Shown here one piece after another: positions 35,183-45,053 of a stretch of 49,696 nt of DNA (its first letter is position 1; each line of letters opens with the position of its first letter). The translations under genes and the position numbers were made by a program. Under the pieces are notes generated by a model. It was not told the DNA's origin. It did no database searches and saw only the letters and a program-made list of their open reading frames with translations. Origin of the DNA: Candidatus Nanopelagicales bacterium (GTDB lineage: Bacteria; Actinomycetota; Actinomycetes; S36-B12); contig JANQZS010000099.1 in NCBI GenBank assembly GCA_030728405.1, positions 15,281-64,976 of the forward strand, in the 5' to 3' direction.

Positions 35183-37071
35183 TGGCTGGCAATAGTGCTC
35201 TTACTCCCGTATTGCATTTGGTGACTTGTGGCTCAGTCGACGACGGCAAATCCACCCTCATCGGACGTCTCCTTGCAGAAACTGATTCGATCCCCATCGA
35301 CACCTTGGAGTACGCAAAGCGCACCAGGCGCGGTGGATCCACGATTCCTGTGGGCGAGATCGACTATTCACTTCTGACTGACGGTCTTGAAGCCGAGCGC
35401 GAGCAAGGCATCACCATTGACGTTGCATACCGGCACATGAACCTGCCAAACGGGCGCCGAGTTCTCGTTGCCGATTCGCCCGGACATGAGCAGTACACCC
35501 GCAACATGGCGGTAGCAGCATCCAATGGCGACGTGTCGATCTTGATGGTAGACGCGGCCCGAGGGGTCCGGCCACAAACCCATCGGCATCTCACCATCAG
35601 CGCTTTGATGGGTGTGAAAACAATCATCGTGGCTGTAAACAAAATGGATCTCGTGAACTACGACCATGCGACCTTCGAAGAAATCGTGGGAACAGTTCGG
35701 GCCACGGCAGCACGGCTCGACGTTGCAGAGGTCATCGCCATCCCGGTGAGTGCCTTCACCGGAGACAACATCACTGCACCGAGCGCATCGATGCCTTGGT
35801 ACACAGGTCCCACTCTGCTTGGCGCTCTCGAGGAATGGGAGCCAGTCGATACCCGCGCAGGTGCAGCCACGGTGGCCACCCCATTCCGATTCCCGGTGCA
35901 GTTCATTGTGCGTGCCGAAGGAAATTTCCGCGGTTACGCCGGAACTGTTGTATCTGGATCAATTCGACCGGGCGACACAGTGGTCATTGCCGATTCGGGC
36001 CGAAAAGCCAAAGTCGATCGGATAGTTACCTACGATCTCCACACCGATGGACACATCGCCGATCTCCCAGTTGCCGTGACTGGTGCTGCAGTGACATTGA
36101 CACTTGATCATGAGGTCGACGTCACCCGTGGAGATGTAATCGCTGGGATTGACAGCCATGTGGTGGAGCCAGCCGATCGGTTCTCCGTCGATATGGTCTG
36201 GCTGGGTGAAGAGCCCCTAGCCCATGGCCGTTCATACCTTCTTGTTTCGGGATCGCGCTCCGTCCCCGCAACTGTTACCAACGTTCGTCATCGACTTGAT
36301 GTGGTGTCGGGTCACGAGCATGCTGCTCGCGTGCTTTCCATGAACGACATTGGTCGAGTTGAAGTTGCCACAGACAAGCCCATGCCGATGGATCCCTATG
36401 CGCTGTGCCGTGACACCGGTGGCTTCTTGCTGGTTGATCGGGTGACCTCAGACACAGTTGCTGCCGGGCTCGTCCGTCACGCTATGCGCCGCTCCACAAA
36501 TGTGGTGCGGCACGAGTACGTCGTAGATAGCGACGCGCGTAAATTGCTGATGGGTCACGATGCAAAGGTGGTGTGGCTCACGGGACTTTCGGGAGCTGGA
36601 AAGTCCACCATTGCTGATGCCGCCGTGAAGCAACTTCACGCACTTGGCGTGCATACCTTCATTCTCGACGGCGACAACGTCCGGCACGGGCTGAACAAGG
36701 ATCTCGGCTTCACTCCTGAGGACCGCGCCGAAAATGTTAGGCGCGTCGCTGAGGTGAGTCGTCTCATGGTAGACGCCGGGCTCGTGGTGTTCGTCGCTTT
36801 AGTCTCACCTTTCGTCACCGATCGCCGTGCTGCCCGGGAACAATTTGCGCCAGGGCAGTTCATCGAGGTATTTGTCGACACCCCGCTGAACGTGGTCACC
36901 GCACGCGATACCAAGGGCTTGTACGCGAAGGCTGCCCAGGGAACCTTGCCGAACCTGACTGGGGTGGGCCAGGAGTATGAACCACCCGTGTCACCAGAAC
37001 TGATCCTTCGCGGCGACGGCGATCTCGATGAATCAGTTGCCGAACTCGTACGCGTCATCTTGGGGGAGTAG
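35182..37071 (+). CDS. cysNC: Bifunctional sulfate adenylyltransferase subunit 1 / APS kinase
   Basis: CysN GTPase drives APS formation; the fused CysC kinase turns APS into PAPS. 629 residues. GTPase domain: CGSVDDGKSTLIGRLL (P-loop), ADSPGHEQYTRNM, NKMDLVNYD; beta-barrel domains follow to about 440. APS kinase domain (about 452-629): GLSGAGKST (468-476), LDGDNVRHGLN, and RREQF-like substrate segment. The same fusion exists in mycobacteria. It overlaps cysD by one base and ends three bases before pheS. No cysH or sulfite reductase is in the window, so the fate of PAPS is not visible here. Confidence 0.96.
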   Translation: MAGNSALTPVLHLVTCGSVDDGKSTLIGRLLAETDSIPIDTLEYAKRTRRGGSTIPVGEIDYSLLTDGLEAEREQGITIDVAYRHMNLPNGRRVLVADSPGHEQYTRNMAVAASNGDVSILMVDAARGVRPQTHRHLTISALMGVKTIIVAVNKMDLVNYDHATFEEIVGTVRATAARLDVAEVIAIPVSAFTGDNITAPSASMPWYTGPTLLGALEEWEPVDTRAGAATVATPFRFPVQFIVRAEGNFRGYAGTVVSGSIRPGDTVVIADSGRKAKVDRIVTYDLHTDGHIADLPVAVTGAAVTLTLDHEVDVTRGDVIAGIDSHVVEPADRFSVDMVWLGEEPLAHGRSYLLVSGSRSVPATVTNVRHRLDVVSGHEHAARVLSMNDIGRVEVATDKPMPMDPYALCRDTGGFLLVDRVTSDTVAAGLVRHAMRRSTNVVRHEYVVDSDARKLLMGHDAKVVWLTGLSGAGKSTIADAAVKQLHALGVHTFILDGDNVRHGLNKDLGFTPEDRAENVRRVAEVSRLMVDAGLVVFVALVSPFVTDRRAAREQFAPGQFIEVFVDTPLNVVTARDTKGLYAKAAQGTLPNLTGVGQEYEPPVSPELILRGDGDLDESVAELVRVILGE

Positions 37072-37074
37072 CAC

Positions 37075-38184
37075 GTGTCAGCGCCCAACTCATCATTCGA
37101 TCCCAAACAGGTCTCAGCTCTGGGAGAAGATGCCGTCAATCAGATGGTGGCGGCGGCATTGGTTGATATTGCTGGAGCGGCTGATCTTGCGGCGCTGAAA
37201 GAGGTTCGACTTGCGCACGCCGGTGATCGGTCACCCTTAGCGCTCGCCAACCGCGAGATCGGTGCATTGCCACCTGCTGCAAAAGTTGAAGTTGGCAAGC
37301 GGGTGGGTGAGGCTCGGGCGCGCATCAAGGACGCGCTTACCTCTCGCGAAGAAGTCTTGCAGCGCCAAAGGGACGAAGAAGTTTTGGTCGCCGAAGCTGT
37401 TGACGTCACCGTTCCAACAACTCGTCGCTCGCTAGGTGGACGCCATCCGCTCACCACGCTGATGGAGGCGATGGCCGACGTGTTCATCGCAATGGGTTAT
37501 TCGGTTGCCGAGGGACCAGAACTTGAAGCTGAATGGGTGAATTTCGACGCACTCAACGTGCCGGCGGATCATCCGGCGCGCACGATGCAAGACACCTTCT
37601 ACGTGACTTCGCAAGACAGCGGTGCGGTGCTTCGCACGCAAACCTCGCCCATCCAGATTCGCGCGATGCTCTCGCGTGAACTGCCCATCCACGTCGTAGC
37701 TCCCGGACGGGTGTACAGAACTGACGAGCTCGACGCGACCCACACCCCCGTCTTCCATCAGATCGAAGGCCTTGCGGTCGATGAGGGTTTAACTATGGCG
37801 GACCTCAAGGGAACCTTGGATCATCTTGCTGAACAGATGTTCGGCGCTGGCATCGTCACGAGGTTGCGGCCCTCATACTTCCCGTTCACCGAGCCAAGTG
37901 CTGAAGTGGATTTGGAGTGCTTTGTGTGTCGCGGTGAATCAGTGGGAAATCCTGAGCGCCCGTGTCGCACCTGCGGCAGCGAAGGTTGGATCGAATGGGG
38001 TGGCTGCGGGATGGTCAATCCGCGGGTGCTGCGTTCTGTTGGGATTGATGCAGACGTGTATTCAGGCTTCGCGTTCGGAATGGGTATTGAGCGCACGCTG
38101 ATGTTCCGCAACGGAGTTACGGATATGCACGACATGGTCGAGGGCGATCTGAGATTCACCAGAGCTTTCGGAGTTGAGGCCTGA
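37075..38184 (+). CDS. pheS: Phenylalanyl-tRNA synthetase alpha subunit
   Basis: Catalytic subunit of the alpha2-beta2 enzyme. 369 residues: N-terminal coiled-coil (about 20-100), then the class II core with [12 protein letters not shown], motif 2 [28 protein letters not shown] and motif 3 [14 protein letters not shown] four-Cys insertion ([20 protein letters not shown]) looks zinc-binding. GTG 37075 has GGGGGAG upstream, at the very end of cysNC. Stop overlaps the pheT ATG. Confidence 0.98.
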   Translation: MSAPNSSFDPKQVSALGEDAVNQMVAAALVDIAGAADLAALKEVRLAHAGDRSPLALANREIGALPPAAKVEVGKRVGEARARIKDALTSREEVLQRQRDEEVLVAEAVDVTVPTTRRSLGGRHPLTTLMEAMADVFIAMGYSVAEGPELEAEWVNFDALNVPADHPARTMQDTFYVTSQDSGAVLRTQTSPIQIRAMLSRELPIHVVAPGRVYRTDELDATHTPVFHQIEGLAVDEGLTMADLKGTLDHLAEQMFGAGIVTRLRPSYFPFTEPSAEVDLECFVCRGESVGNPERPCRTCGSEGWIEWGGCGMVNPRVLRSVGIDADVYSGFAFGMGIERTLMFRNGVTDMHDMVEGDLRFTRAFGVEA

Positions 38185-40697
38185 TGTTGATTTCTGCCAG
38201 TTGGCTCAGGGAACTCACCGGTGTCGATGCAAGTGGTCGTGACATTGCAGCTCGACTCATTGCTGCCGGCCTTGAAGTGGAAGGCGTGCACGTTGTCGGT
38301 GAGGGATTGACCGGCGCCCTAGTTGTCGGTCGGGTTCTTGAAATCGAGGAATTGACCGAGTTCAAGAAGCCGATCCGGTTCTGTCAGGTTGAAGTTGGAG
38401 CGGAAAACGGCGAGGGCAGCACGGGTGTGCGCGGCATCATCTGCGGTGCCCGCAACTTCAACGTTGGTGATCTCGTGGCGGTAGCGCTGCCCGGCACCGT
38501 ACTGCCCGGTGGCTTTCAGATCGCTTCGCGTGAAACGTACGGCCGACTTTCCGATGGAATGATTTGCTCGGAGCGCGAGATGGGCCTGGGCGATGACCAC
38601 GATGGCATTCTGGTTCTCACTCCCGACTCTGCAAACCCGGGCGATGACGTTCGTCCAATTCTGGGTATTGGCGATCAGGTCCTTGATATCGCTGTCACAC
38701 CCGATCGCGGTTATGCGCTCTCAGCTCGCGGCATCGCCCGAGAGGTCGCCATTGCCTATGGCGTTGCTTTCGTTGATCCCGTTGACCTAGCCCCGGATCT
38801 GCCAGCGCCTTCTGCCAGAGCGGTTCCCGTGGAATGCGGCAGCGATGATTTCTCCGCGTGCGACCTGTTCACTCTTTCCACAGTGCTGGGCTTTGACCCA
38901 AGTGCGCGCACGCCGCAATGGATGCGCAACCGACTTCGGGATTGCGGCATGCGCTCAGTCTCACTCGCCGTCGACATCACCAATTACGTGCTGCTCGAAC
39001 TTGGTCAGCCGCTCCATGCTTTCGACGTGGACCGTTTGCAGGGCGCAGTCATCGCGGGCCGTCCAGCTGAGGGGGAGCTGTTCACCACTCTGGATCACGT
39101 TGAGCGCGCTCTGGTTGCAGATGATCTGGTGATTCGTGATGACCGCGGCGCTATCGGTCTTGCTGGCGTGATGGGCGGCCTTGACGCTGAGATTTCAGAC
39201 ACCACCACCAACATCGCGCTTGAGTCTGCGCACTTTTCTGAAACAGTGATAGCGCGTAGTTCTCGTCGGTACCGACTTTCCAGTGAGGCCTCGAGGCGAT
39301 TCGAACGCGGTGTGGATCGCACCCTTGCTCCTTACGCTGCTGCTCGAGCCATGGCGCTTCTCCTTGAACTTGGTGGCGGTGAATATGTGGGGATGACTGC
39401 CGTTGAGGCACCGATGACAGAGACGGTCATTGAGATAGACGCGGACCTTCCCGCCCGCGTTGCTGGTATGTCTATTGATTCGCAGAGATCTATTGAGTTG
39501 CTTCGCGCGGTTGGCTGCGTAGTCACTGAGGTGGCCAATGCTGGCAACTCACTCCGTGTGGTGCCGCCCACCTGGCGTCCGGATCTCACTGACCCAGCCG
39601 ATCTTGTGGAAGAGGTCCTCCGACTCATCGGTTATGAGAATCTGCCGAGCACTCTGCCGGTAGCTCCTGCAGGCACCGGGCTCACGACGTCCCAGCGCAT
39701 TCGTCGCCGGGTGGGAACAACCCTTGCTCATCATGGCTTTGTCGAAGTCTTGACCTACCCGTTCGTAGGTCCAGAGGATCTTCGGCAGCTGCGTATCCCG
39801 GATTCGGATCCGCGTCGCGCGATGCCCGAGCTTGCTAATCCGCTCTCTGATGAAGCACCGTGGATGCGAAGTGCACTGCTCTTCACCTTGCTTCCAGCTG
39901 CGCGGCGCAATATCGGCCGTGGGCATTCCTCCGTCCAGATTTTCGAACTTGGCTCGGTGTTCTTGGGTGAGGTGTCCAACAACGCGATCCCCTCGATGGG
40001 TGTTGATCAGCGACCCACCGCTGAACAGTGGAGTGCACTTGAGTCGGCTCTTCCACATCAACCATTGCATTGCGCTGGTGTGTTGGCTGGTGAAATTGAG
40101 AACAGCAGTTGGTGGGGCGCTGGCCGCGTCAGCGATTGGTCTGATGCCGTTGAGGCTGCGCGCGAGATCGCAGAAGTGTGTGGGGTTGAACTATGTGCAC
40201 GCAACGGAAACGATCCCATGTTCCATCCCGGCAGGTGCGCTGAGCTGTTCATCAACGACGCCGTTGGTGAACCGATCGTGATCGGCTATGCCGGTGAGTT
40301 GCACCCGACCGTGTCTGAGGATTTCGGGCTGCCAACCAGATCCTGTGCATTTGAGGTTGACCTCGATCAGATCATCGCGGCTGCCCCGGCGGTTCGACCT
40401 GCTCCAGTTTTTTCCACTCACCCCGTCGCCAAGGAAGATTTAGCGCTTGTTGTTGATGCCAGTGTGGAGGCAGCCGCCGTGGAGCAGGCCCTGCGTGAGG
40501 GTGCCGGCCCGCTACTGGAGTCCATCCGCCTCTTCGACGTCTACACGGGTCCACAGGTGGGTGAGGGCAAGAAGTCACTGGCCTTCGCGTTGCGCCTGCG
40601 CGCCAACGACCGCACCCTCTCTGCTGAGGAGACCGCTGCCGTTCGTCAGGCTGCGATCGCAGCAGCAGAGGCAGCCTGCGGCGCAACACTGCGATAG
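38184..40697 (+). CDS. pheT: Phenylalanyl-tRNA synthetase beta subunit
   Basis: 837 residues, normal length. Domain order: B1 start [21 protein letters not shown]-like tRNA-binding domain (CQVEVGAENG, GARNFNVGD), B3/B4 editing domain, B5 (RVAGMSIDSQRSIELL), the class II-like core, and the C-terminal anticodon-binding FDX-ACB domain (FSTHPVAKEDLALVVD). Starts inside the pheS stop (TGATG). The final 250 bases are clearly GC-richer than the body of the gene. Confidence 0.98.
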   Translation: MLISASWLRELTGVDASGRDIAARLIAAGLEVEGVHVVGEGLTGALVVGRVLEIEELTEFKKPIRFCQVEVGAENGEGSTGVRGIICGARNFNVGDLVAVALPGTVLPGGFQIASRETYGRLSDGMICSEREMGLGDDHDGILVLTPDSANPGDDVRPILGIGDQVLDIAVTPDRGYALSARGIAREVAIAYGVAFVDPVDLAPDLPAPSARAVPVECGSDDFSACDLFTLSTVLGFDPSARTPQWMRNRLRDCGMRSVSLAVDITNYVLLELGQPLHAFDVDRLQGAVIAGRPAEGELFTTLDHVERALVADDLVIRDDRGAIGLAGVMGGLDAEISDTTTNIALESAHFSETVIARSSRRYRLSSEASRRFERGVDRTLAPYAAARAMALLLELGGGEYVGMTAVEAPMTETVIEIDADLPARVAGMSIDSQRSIELLRAVGCVVTEVANAGNSLRVVPPTWRPDLTDPADLVEEVLRLIGYENLPSTLPVAPAGTGLTTSQRIRRRVGTTLAHHGFVEVLTYPFVGPEDLRQLRIPDSDPRRAMPELANPLSDEAPWMRSALLFTLLPAARRNIGRGHSSVQIFELGSVFLGEVSNNAIPSMGVDQRPTAEQWSALESALPHQPLHCAGVLAGEIENSSWWGAGRVSDWSDAVEAAREIAEVCGVELCARNGNDPMFHPGRCAELFINDAVGEPIVIGYAGELHPTVSEDFGLPTRSCAFEVDLDQIIAAAPAVRPAPVFSTHPVAKEDLALVVDASVEAAAVEQALREGAGPLLESIRLFDVYTGPQVGEGKKSLAFALRLRANDRTLSAEETAAVRQAAIAAAEAACGATLR

Positions 40698-40710
40698 AGC
40701 ACTCTTCGCA
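40690..40710 (+). terminator. Hairpin over the pheT stop codon
   Basis: TGCGA pairs with TCGCA, with AGA/TCT inside, around GCAC. No T-run. Possible terminator between pheT and the arg operon promoter. Confidence 0.35.
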
Positions 40711-40779
40711 GGAACACATTTCGGACGACAGGCGAGCCAACCAATGGCACGAGCTACTCGGCTAATGGGGAGCACTGTT

Positions 40780-40808
40780 TTTACTTTTTATGCGTGTATG
40801 CGTATAAT
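40780..40808 (+). promoter_or_regulatory. arg operon promoter, leaderless
   Basis: -35 TTTACT (40780-40785), a 17-base spacer and a perfect TATAAT (40803-40808). The -10 ends 6 bases before the argC ATG, so transcription should begin at the start codon. Confidence 0.8.
40788..40807 (+). promoter_or_regulatory. ArgR operator (ARG box) overlapping the -10
   Basis: The 20 bases TTATGCGTGTATGCGTATAA form an imperfect palindrome (TTATnCGnnTAnnCGnATAA) in an AT-rich island and fill the spacer and -10. Arginine-bound ArgR there would block RNA polymerase. argR is the fifth gene of the same operon, so this is a feedback loop. Confidence 0.7.
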
Positions 40809-40814
40809 TAGGGA

Positions 40815-41840
40815 ATGATCATTGCAGCGGTCGCCGGGGCATCCGGGTATGCAGGTGGTGAGTTGCTTCGACTCATCGTTGCCCACCCAGGCATGAAGGT
40901 CGGCCCACTCGCTGCGGGGAGCCGAGCGGGGGAGTCGGTCGGGGCGGTCCATCCGACCTTGGTCGAGCTCGCTGAACTGCCATTGGTTGAGACGTCGGTG
41001 GATGCGTTGGCCGCTGCGGACATCGTCTTCCTCGCGCTCCCGCACGGGGAGTCAGCTGCTTTGGCTGCCCAGCTGCCCGCGGGACTGCCGGTCGTCGATC
41101 TGGGCGCGGATTTTCGGCTGTCAGACGCAGCCGCCTGGGAACGGTTCTATGGCGGATCACATGCAGGAACCTGGACGTATGGTTTGCCCGAGCTTCCAGG
41201 GGCCCGGAGTGCCATCAGTGGCAGCCGCCGCATCGCAAACCCGGGCTGCTACCCGACTGCCGTGGCTTTGGCCTTCGCACCCGTGCTCGCAGCCGGACTT
41301 GCACAACCGGATGTCGTCGTCGTGGCCGCGTCGGGAGCTTCCGGTGCGGGACGCAAGGCGACTGACTCTTTGCTTGCAACCCAGGTGATGGGCTCGATGA
41401 GCGCTTACAAAGTTGGCGGCTCGCACCAGCACACCCCGGAGATGGAGCAGTCGCTTTCGTCTGCTGCGGGCGTGGCCGTCACGCTCTCCTTCACTCCGCT
41501 ACTCGCCCCCATGCCGCGCGGAATCCTCGCGACCGTCTCGGCACCGATGCGTGCAGGGGTGTCCGAGTCGGCAGTGCGGGCGGCCCTCGCCGCCGCCTAC
41601 GCCGACGAGCCTTTTGTGCACCTACTGCCCGAGGGTCAGTGGCCGCAGACCTCTTCAGTCAGCGGGTCGAATGCTGCCCACCTGCAGTGCGCGGTCGATG
41701 AGCATGCGGGCCGCGTCGTAGTCGTGTGTGCGATAGACAACCTTGGCAAGGGTGCTGCCGGTCAGGCGCTGCAGAACGCAAACATCATCCTTGGCCTGCC
41801 CGAAGGAATGGGCCTGTCCGTCAACGGAGTAGCGCCATGA
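40815..41840 (+). CDS. argC: N-acetyl-gamma-glutamyl-phosphate reductase
   Basis: Third step of arginine synthesis, NADPH-dependent. 341 residues: AAVAGASGYAGGELLRLI (nucleotide binding), ANPGCYPTAVALA with the catalytic Cys, and HQHTPEMEQ. The ATG is next to the promoter with no room for a ribosome site. About 65-70% GC in sampled lines. Stop overlaps argJ (ATGA). Confidence 0.97.
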   Translation: MIIAAVAGASGYAGGELLRLIVAHPGMKVGPLAAGSRAGESVGAVHPTLVELAELPLVETSVDALAAADIVFLALPHGESAALAAQLPAGLPVVDLGADFRLSDAAAWERFYGGSHAGTWTYGLPELPGARSAISGSRRIANPGCYPTAVALAFAPVLAAGLAQPDVVVVAASGASGAGRKATDSLLATQVMGSMSAYKVGGSHQHTPEMEQSLSSAAGVAVTLSFTPLLAPMPRGILATVSAPMRAGVSESAVRAALAAAYADEPFVHLLPEGQWPQTSSVSGSNAAHLQCAVDEHAGRVVVVCAIDNLGKGAAGQALQNANIILGLPEGMGLSVNGVAP

Positions 41841-43003
41841 GCGTCACCGCAGCTGCCGGATTCGTCGCCTCGGGCGTGTGCGCGGGCATCAAGGCCTCCG
41901 GCAATCCTGATCTTGCTCTCGTAGTCAACAACGGTCCCCGTGACGTGATGGTGGGCGTGTTCACCTCGAATCGCTTCCAGGCCGCACCCGTGCTGTGGTC
42001 CCAGCAGGTGGTTGCCGATCAATCCGGACGCGTCGTTGTACTCAACTCTGGTGGCGCAAATGCCTGCACCGGAGCACCTGGGTTCGCGGACGCGCATCGC
42101 ACCGCAGAGCACGTCGCGAACTCACTGAGCAATCTTGGGCGCGACATCGGAGCGGGTGAGGTCGCGGTGTGTTCCACAGGACTGATTGGCGAGCGCTTGC
42201 CGATGGATTCGCTTTTGGCGGGTGTGGATGCAGCTGCGGCTGTTCTCGCGGCCGATGGTGGCGACGACGCTGCCGTGGCGATCATGACCACCGACACGGT
42301 TCCCAAGTTGGCCGTTCGTCAGGGAAGTGGCTACACCGTGGGCGGGATGGCAAAGGGAGCAGGGATGCTCGCGCCGGGGCTAGCAACCATGCTGGTGGTG
42401 CTCACCACCGATGCTGACGTCACCGGAGAGGTCGCTGAGTCTGTGCTGCGTGCAGCCACCGCCCGCACCTTCGATCGCATCGACTCTGACGGCTGCATGT
42501 CGACCAACGACACCGTTCTTCTGCTTGCCAACGGTGCCAGCGGAGTCGTTCCGGAGAAGGATGAGTTCGCATCCGTTGTGCAGGAGGTGTGCGCAGATCT
42601 TGCCCGTGGTCTCATTGGCGATGCTGAGGGCGCATCCAAGGACATTGTGATCACGGTTCGAAATGCGGCGAGTGAGGCCGACGCTGTCGAATCTGCTCGG
42701 GCGATAAGCCGTAGCAATCTACTGAAGTGCGCACTGCACGGCGAGGACCCCAACTGGGGTCGGGTGCTCTCCGCACTCGGCACCACGTCTGCAGCATTCG
42801 AACCGGAGAACGTCGACGTCATCATCAATGGTGTGCGCATTTGTATCGGCGGTGGCATTGGTGAGCCGCGTGATCTCGTCGATATGACAGGTAGGGAGAT
42901 CGCCATCGAGGTCGATCTTCGAGCAGGAGTTGAGCAGGCATCGATTTGGACCAACGATCTGACCGCCGATTACGTCAACGAGAACTCGGCCTACTCCACA
43001 TGA
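41837..43003 (+). CDS. argJ: Glutamate N-acetyltransferase / amino-acid acetyltransferase
   Basis: Recycles the acetyl group from acetylornithine to glutamate; the bifunctional form can also use acetyl-CoA. 388 residues. The protein cuts itself into two chains before a Thr; here [13 protein letters not shown] places it at Thr184. Other motifs: [11 protein letters not shown] and [16 protein letters not shown] 41837 forms ATGA with argC; the frame open further upstream lies in argC. Whether it is mono- or bifunctional cannot be told from sequence alone. Confidence 0.96.
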   Translation: MSVTAAAGFVASGVCAGIKASGNPDLALVVNNGPRDVMVGVFTSNRFQAAPVLWSQQVVADQSGRVVVLNSGGANACTGAPGFADAHRTAEHVANSLSNLGRDIGAGEVAVCSTGLIGERLPMDSLLAGVDAAAAVLAADGGDDAAVAIMTTDTVPKLAVRQGSGYTVGGMAKGAGMLAPGLATMLVVLTTDADVTGEVAESVLRAATARTFDRIDSDGCMSTNDTVLLLANGASGVVPEKDEFASVVQEVCADLARGLIGDAEGASKDIVITVRNAASEADAVESARAISRSNLLKCALHGEDPNWGRVLSALGTTSAAFEPENVDVIINGVRICIGGGIGEPRDLVDMTGREIAIEVDLRAGVEQASIWTNDLTADYVNENSAYST

Positions 43004-43824
43004 GAATCAACCCTGAACTCGTAGGCGCAATCGTCGTGATCAAGTACGGCGGCAATGCAATGATCGACGAGAACTTGAAGCGGGCATTCGCCGAGGCAGT
43101 CGTGCGGCTTCGTGATGCGGGTGTTCGACCTGTCGTCGTGCATGGTGGTGGTCCGCAGATCAGTTCAATGCTGAAGCGGCTTGATGTCTCGAGTGAGTTC
43201 GTAGGTGGCCTGCGCGTTACTACTCCTGAGGTGATGGATGTCGTGGGAATGGTGTTGGTCGGTCAGGTGCAGCGCGAGCTCGTGGGCCTCATCAACGAAT
43301 TCGGTCCGATCGCGGTGGGTATGTCGGGTGAGGATGCAAGGCTTCTCACAGCTGAGCGCCGGGCTGCAATTGTTAGCGGAGTTGAAACCGACATCGGTCA
43401 GGTGGGTGATGTTTCGCATGTGCGTAGGGAGTACATCGATGCGGTGCTCGATGCTGGCTTTATCCCCGTCGTCTCAACTGTGGCTCGAGGAACAGACAAC
43501 GTCACCTACAACGTGAACGCGGACACGGCTGCTGCCGCACTGGCGGTGGCACTCGGTGCCCGCAGGTTCGTCGTTCTCACCGATGTAGAGGGCCTCTACC
43601 GCAACTGGCCCACCAGCGACGAGGTGATCTCCACCATTCACGCGGGAGAGTTGGCTGATTTGCTCACCACCCTCGATGCCGGCATGGTGCCGAAGATGGA
43701 GGGCTGTCTGCGGGCGGTTACTGCGGGAGTTCCGCAGGCCCATGTGATCGATGGTCGTCAGATACCCGACTCACTACTTGCAGTGCTCACAGGCACCGCT
43801 CCGGGAACTACGGTGCTGCCATGA
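43000..43824 (+). CDS. argB: Acetylglutamate kinase, probably arginine-insensitive
   Basis: Phosphorylates N-acetylglutamate. 274 residues. Core motifs are present: [35 protein letters not shown] and [12 protein letters not shown] 43000 overlaps the argJ stop (ATGA). The kinase core begins only about 10 residues from the start, so the N-terminal helix that joins arginine-sensitive hexamers is missing. The C-terminus after DGR reads [17 protein letters not shown], with Pro and Ala where relatives have a conserved His and Glu. Catalysis should be intact; feedback control probably is not. Confidence 0.95.
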   Translation: MRINPELVGAIVVIKYGGNAMIDENLKRAFAEAVVRLRDAGVRPVVVHGGGPQISSMLKRLDVSSEFVGGLRVTTPEVMDVVGMVLVGQVQRELVGLINEFGPIAVGMSGEDARLLTAERRAAIVSGVETDIGQVGDVSHVRREYIDAVLDAGFIPVVSTVARGTDNVTYNVNADTAAAALAVALGARRFVVLTDVEGLYRNWPTSDEVISTIHAGELADLLTTLDAGMVPKMEGCLRAVTAGVPQAHVIDGRQIPDSLLAVLTGTAPGTTVLP

Positions 43825-45053
43825 GTCAGAGTTCTTCCACGGAACTACCCACCTCAATCGATGCACTGCGCGAGCAGTGGTCCTCGGTGATGATGTCCAA
43901 CTACGGCGCCCCGTCGATTCGACTCGTGCGAGGCAGTGGTTCGAGGGTGTGGGATGACCAGGGGGTGGACTACATCGACCTCATTGCTGGGATCGCCGTG
44001 AATGCGTTGGGCCACGCCGATCCACGGATCACCGATGCCGTGACTCTGCAATTGTCCACTCTGGGGCATGTGAGCAACCTTTTCGCGACGGATCCGGGTC
44101 TGCAGTTGGCAGCACGCCTAATCGCCATGACCGGATGGGACGACTCCGCCCGGGTGTTCTTCTGCAATTCCGGCGCAGAAGCTAATGAGGCTGCCTTCAA
44201 GATGGCGCGACTCACGGGGCGCACCCACATGGTGGTCGCCCAAAGCGGGTTCCACGGTCGCACGATGGGCGCACTGGCTCTCACCGCGCAGCCAGCTAAA
44301 CAAGATCCCTTCCGGCCACTCCCCGGCGAGGTGACGGCGGTTCCGTTCGGGGATGAGGCGGCGCTGCGCGCGGCCGTGACCCAGGAGACCGCTGCGATCC
44401 TGCTTGAGCCTGTACAGGGGGAGGGTGGAGTCATCCCGGCACCCGCCGGGTATCTCTCCGCCGCACGTCAGATCGCTGACGAGTCCGGAGCACTGCTCAT
44501 CCTGGACGAGGTGCAATCCGGCATTGGGCGCACTGGCACATGGTTTGCCCATCAACATGCCTCACTTGGTCCGGTCGTGCCTGATGTCATCACGCTTGCG
44601 AAAGGACTCGGGGGTGGCATCCCCATCGGTGCCGTGGTTGCGCATGGTCGGGCCGCCGCACTACTGGGTCCGGGGTCACATGGATCCACATTCGGTGGCA
44701 ACCCAGTGAGTGCCTCGGCAGCACTCGCTGTGTTGAACGCCATCGACTCCGATGGGCTTCTTGAGCGGGCCAGTTTTGTTCACGAAAGATTCGCACGCGA
44801 ACTACCTGCGCGATCATCAGGCGTTGTTCGTTCGGTGCGTGGGCTGGGATTGTTAATGGCTGCCGAACTCAACGACGTACCAAGTGCAACGGTCGACCTC
44901 GCACTCAAACAGGCGGGAGTGCTTGCAAATGCAGTCTCACCTGATGCGATCCGCATGGCTCCAGCGCTCAACATCAGTGATGCGGAGATTGACGACGCAC
45001 TTGACCGGTGGGAATTCGCTTGTAGTGCATTACAAAACGGTGACTCAGCATGA
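43821..45053 (+). CDS. argD: Acetylornithine aminotransferase
   Basis: PLP enzyme giving acetylornithine. 410 residues, class III aminotransferase: [42 protein letters not shown] and [13 protein letters not shown], with Lys261 as the PLP lysine; [11 protein letters not shown] follows. It may also act in lysine synthesis. Overlaps argB and argR by four bases each. The GC-rich character of argC-argJ continues here and fades over the last 300 bases. Confidence 0.97.
   Translation: MSQSSSTELPTSIDALREQWSSVMMSNYGAPSIRLVRGSGSRVWDDQGVDYIDLIAGIAVNALGHADPRITDAVTLQLSTLGHVSNLFATDPGLQLAARLIAMTGWDDSARVFFCNSGAEANEAAFKMARLTGRTHMVVAQSGFHGRTMGALALTAQPAKQDPFRPLPGEVTAVPFGDEAALRAAVTQETAAILLEPVQGEGGVIPAPAGYLSAARQIADESGALLILDEVQSGIGRTGTWFAHQHASLGPVVPDVITLAKGLGGGIPIGAVVAHGRAAALLGPGSHGSTFGGNPVSASAALAVLNAIDSDGLLERASFVHERFARELPARSSGVVRSVRGLGLLMAAELNDVPSATVDLALKQAGVLANAVSPDAIRMAPALNISDAEIDDALDRWEFACSALQNGDSA

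Noticed and set aside
42946-42999. Upstream start of argB giving 292 residues
   Set aside because: The added residues are not like the NAGK N-terminal helix and lie in argJ; ATG 43000 forms the usual ATGA overlap.
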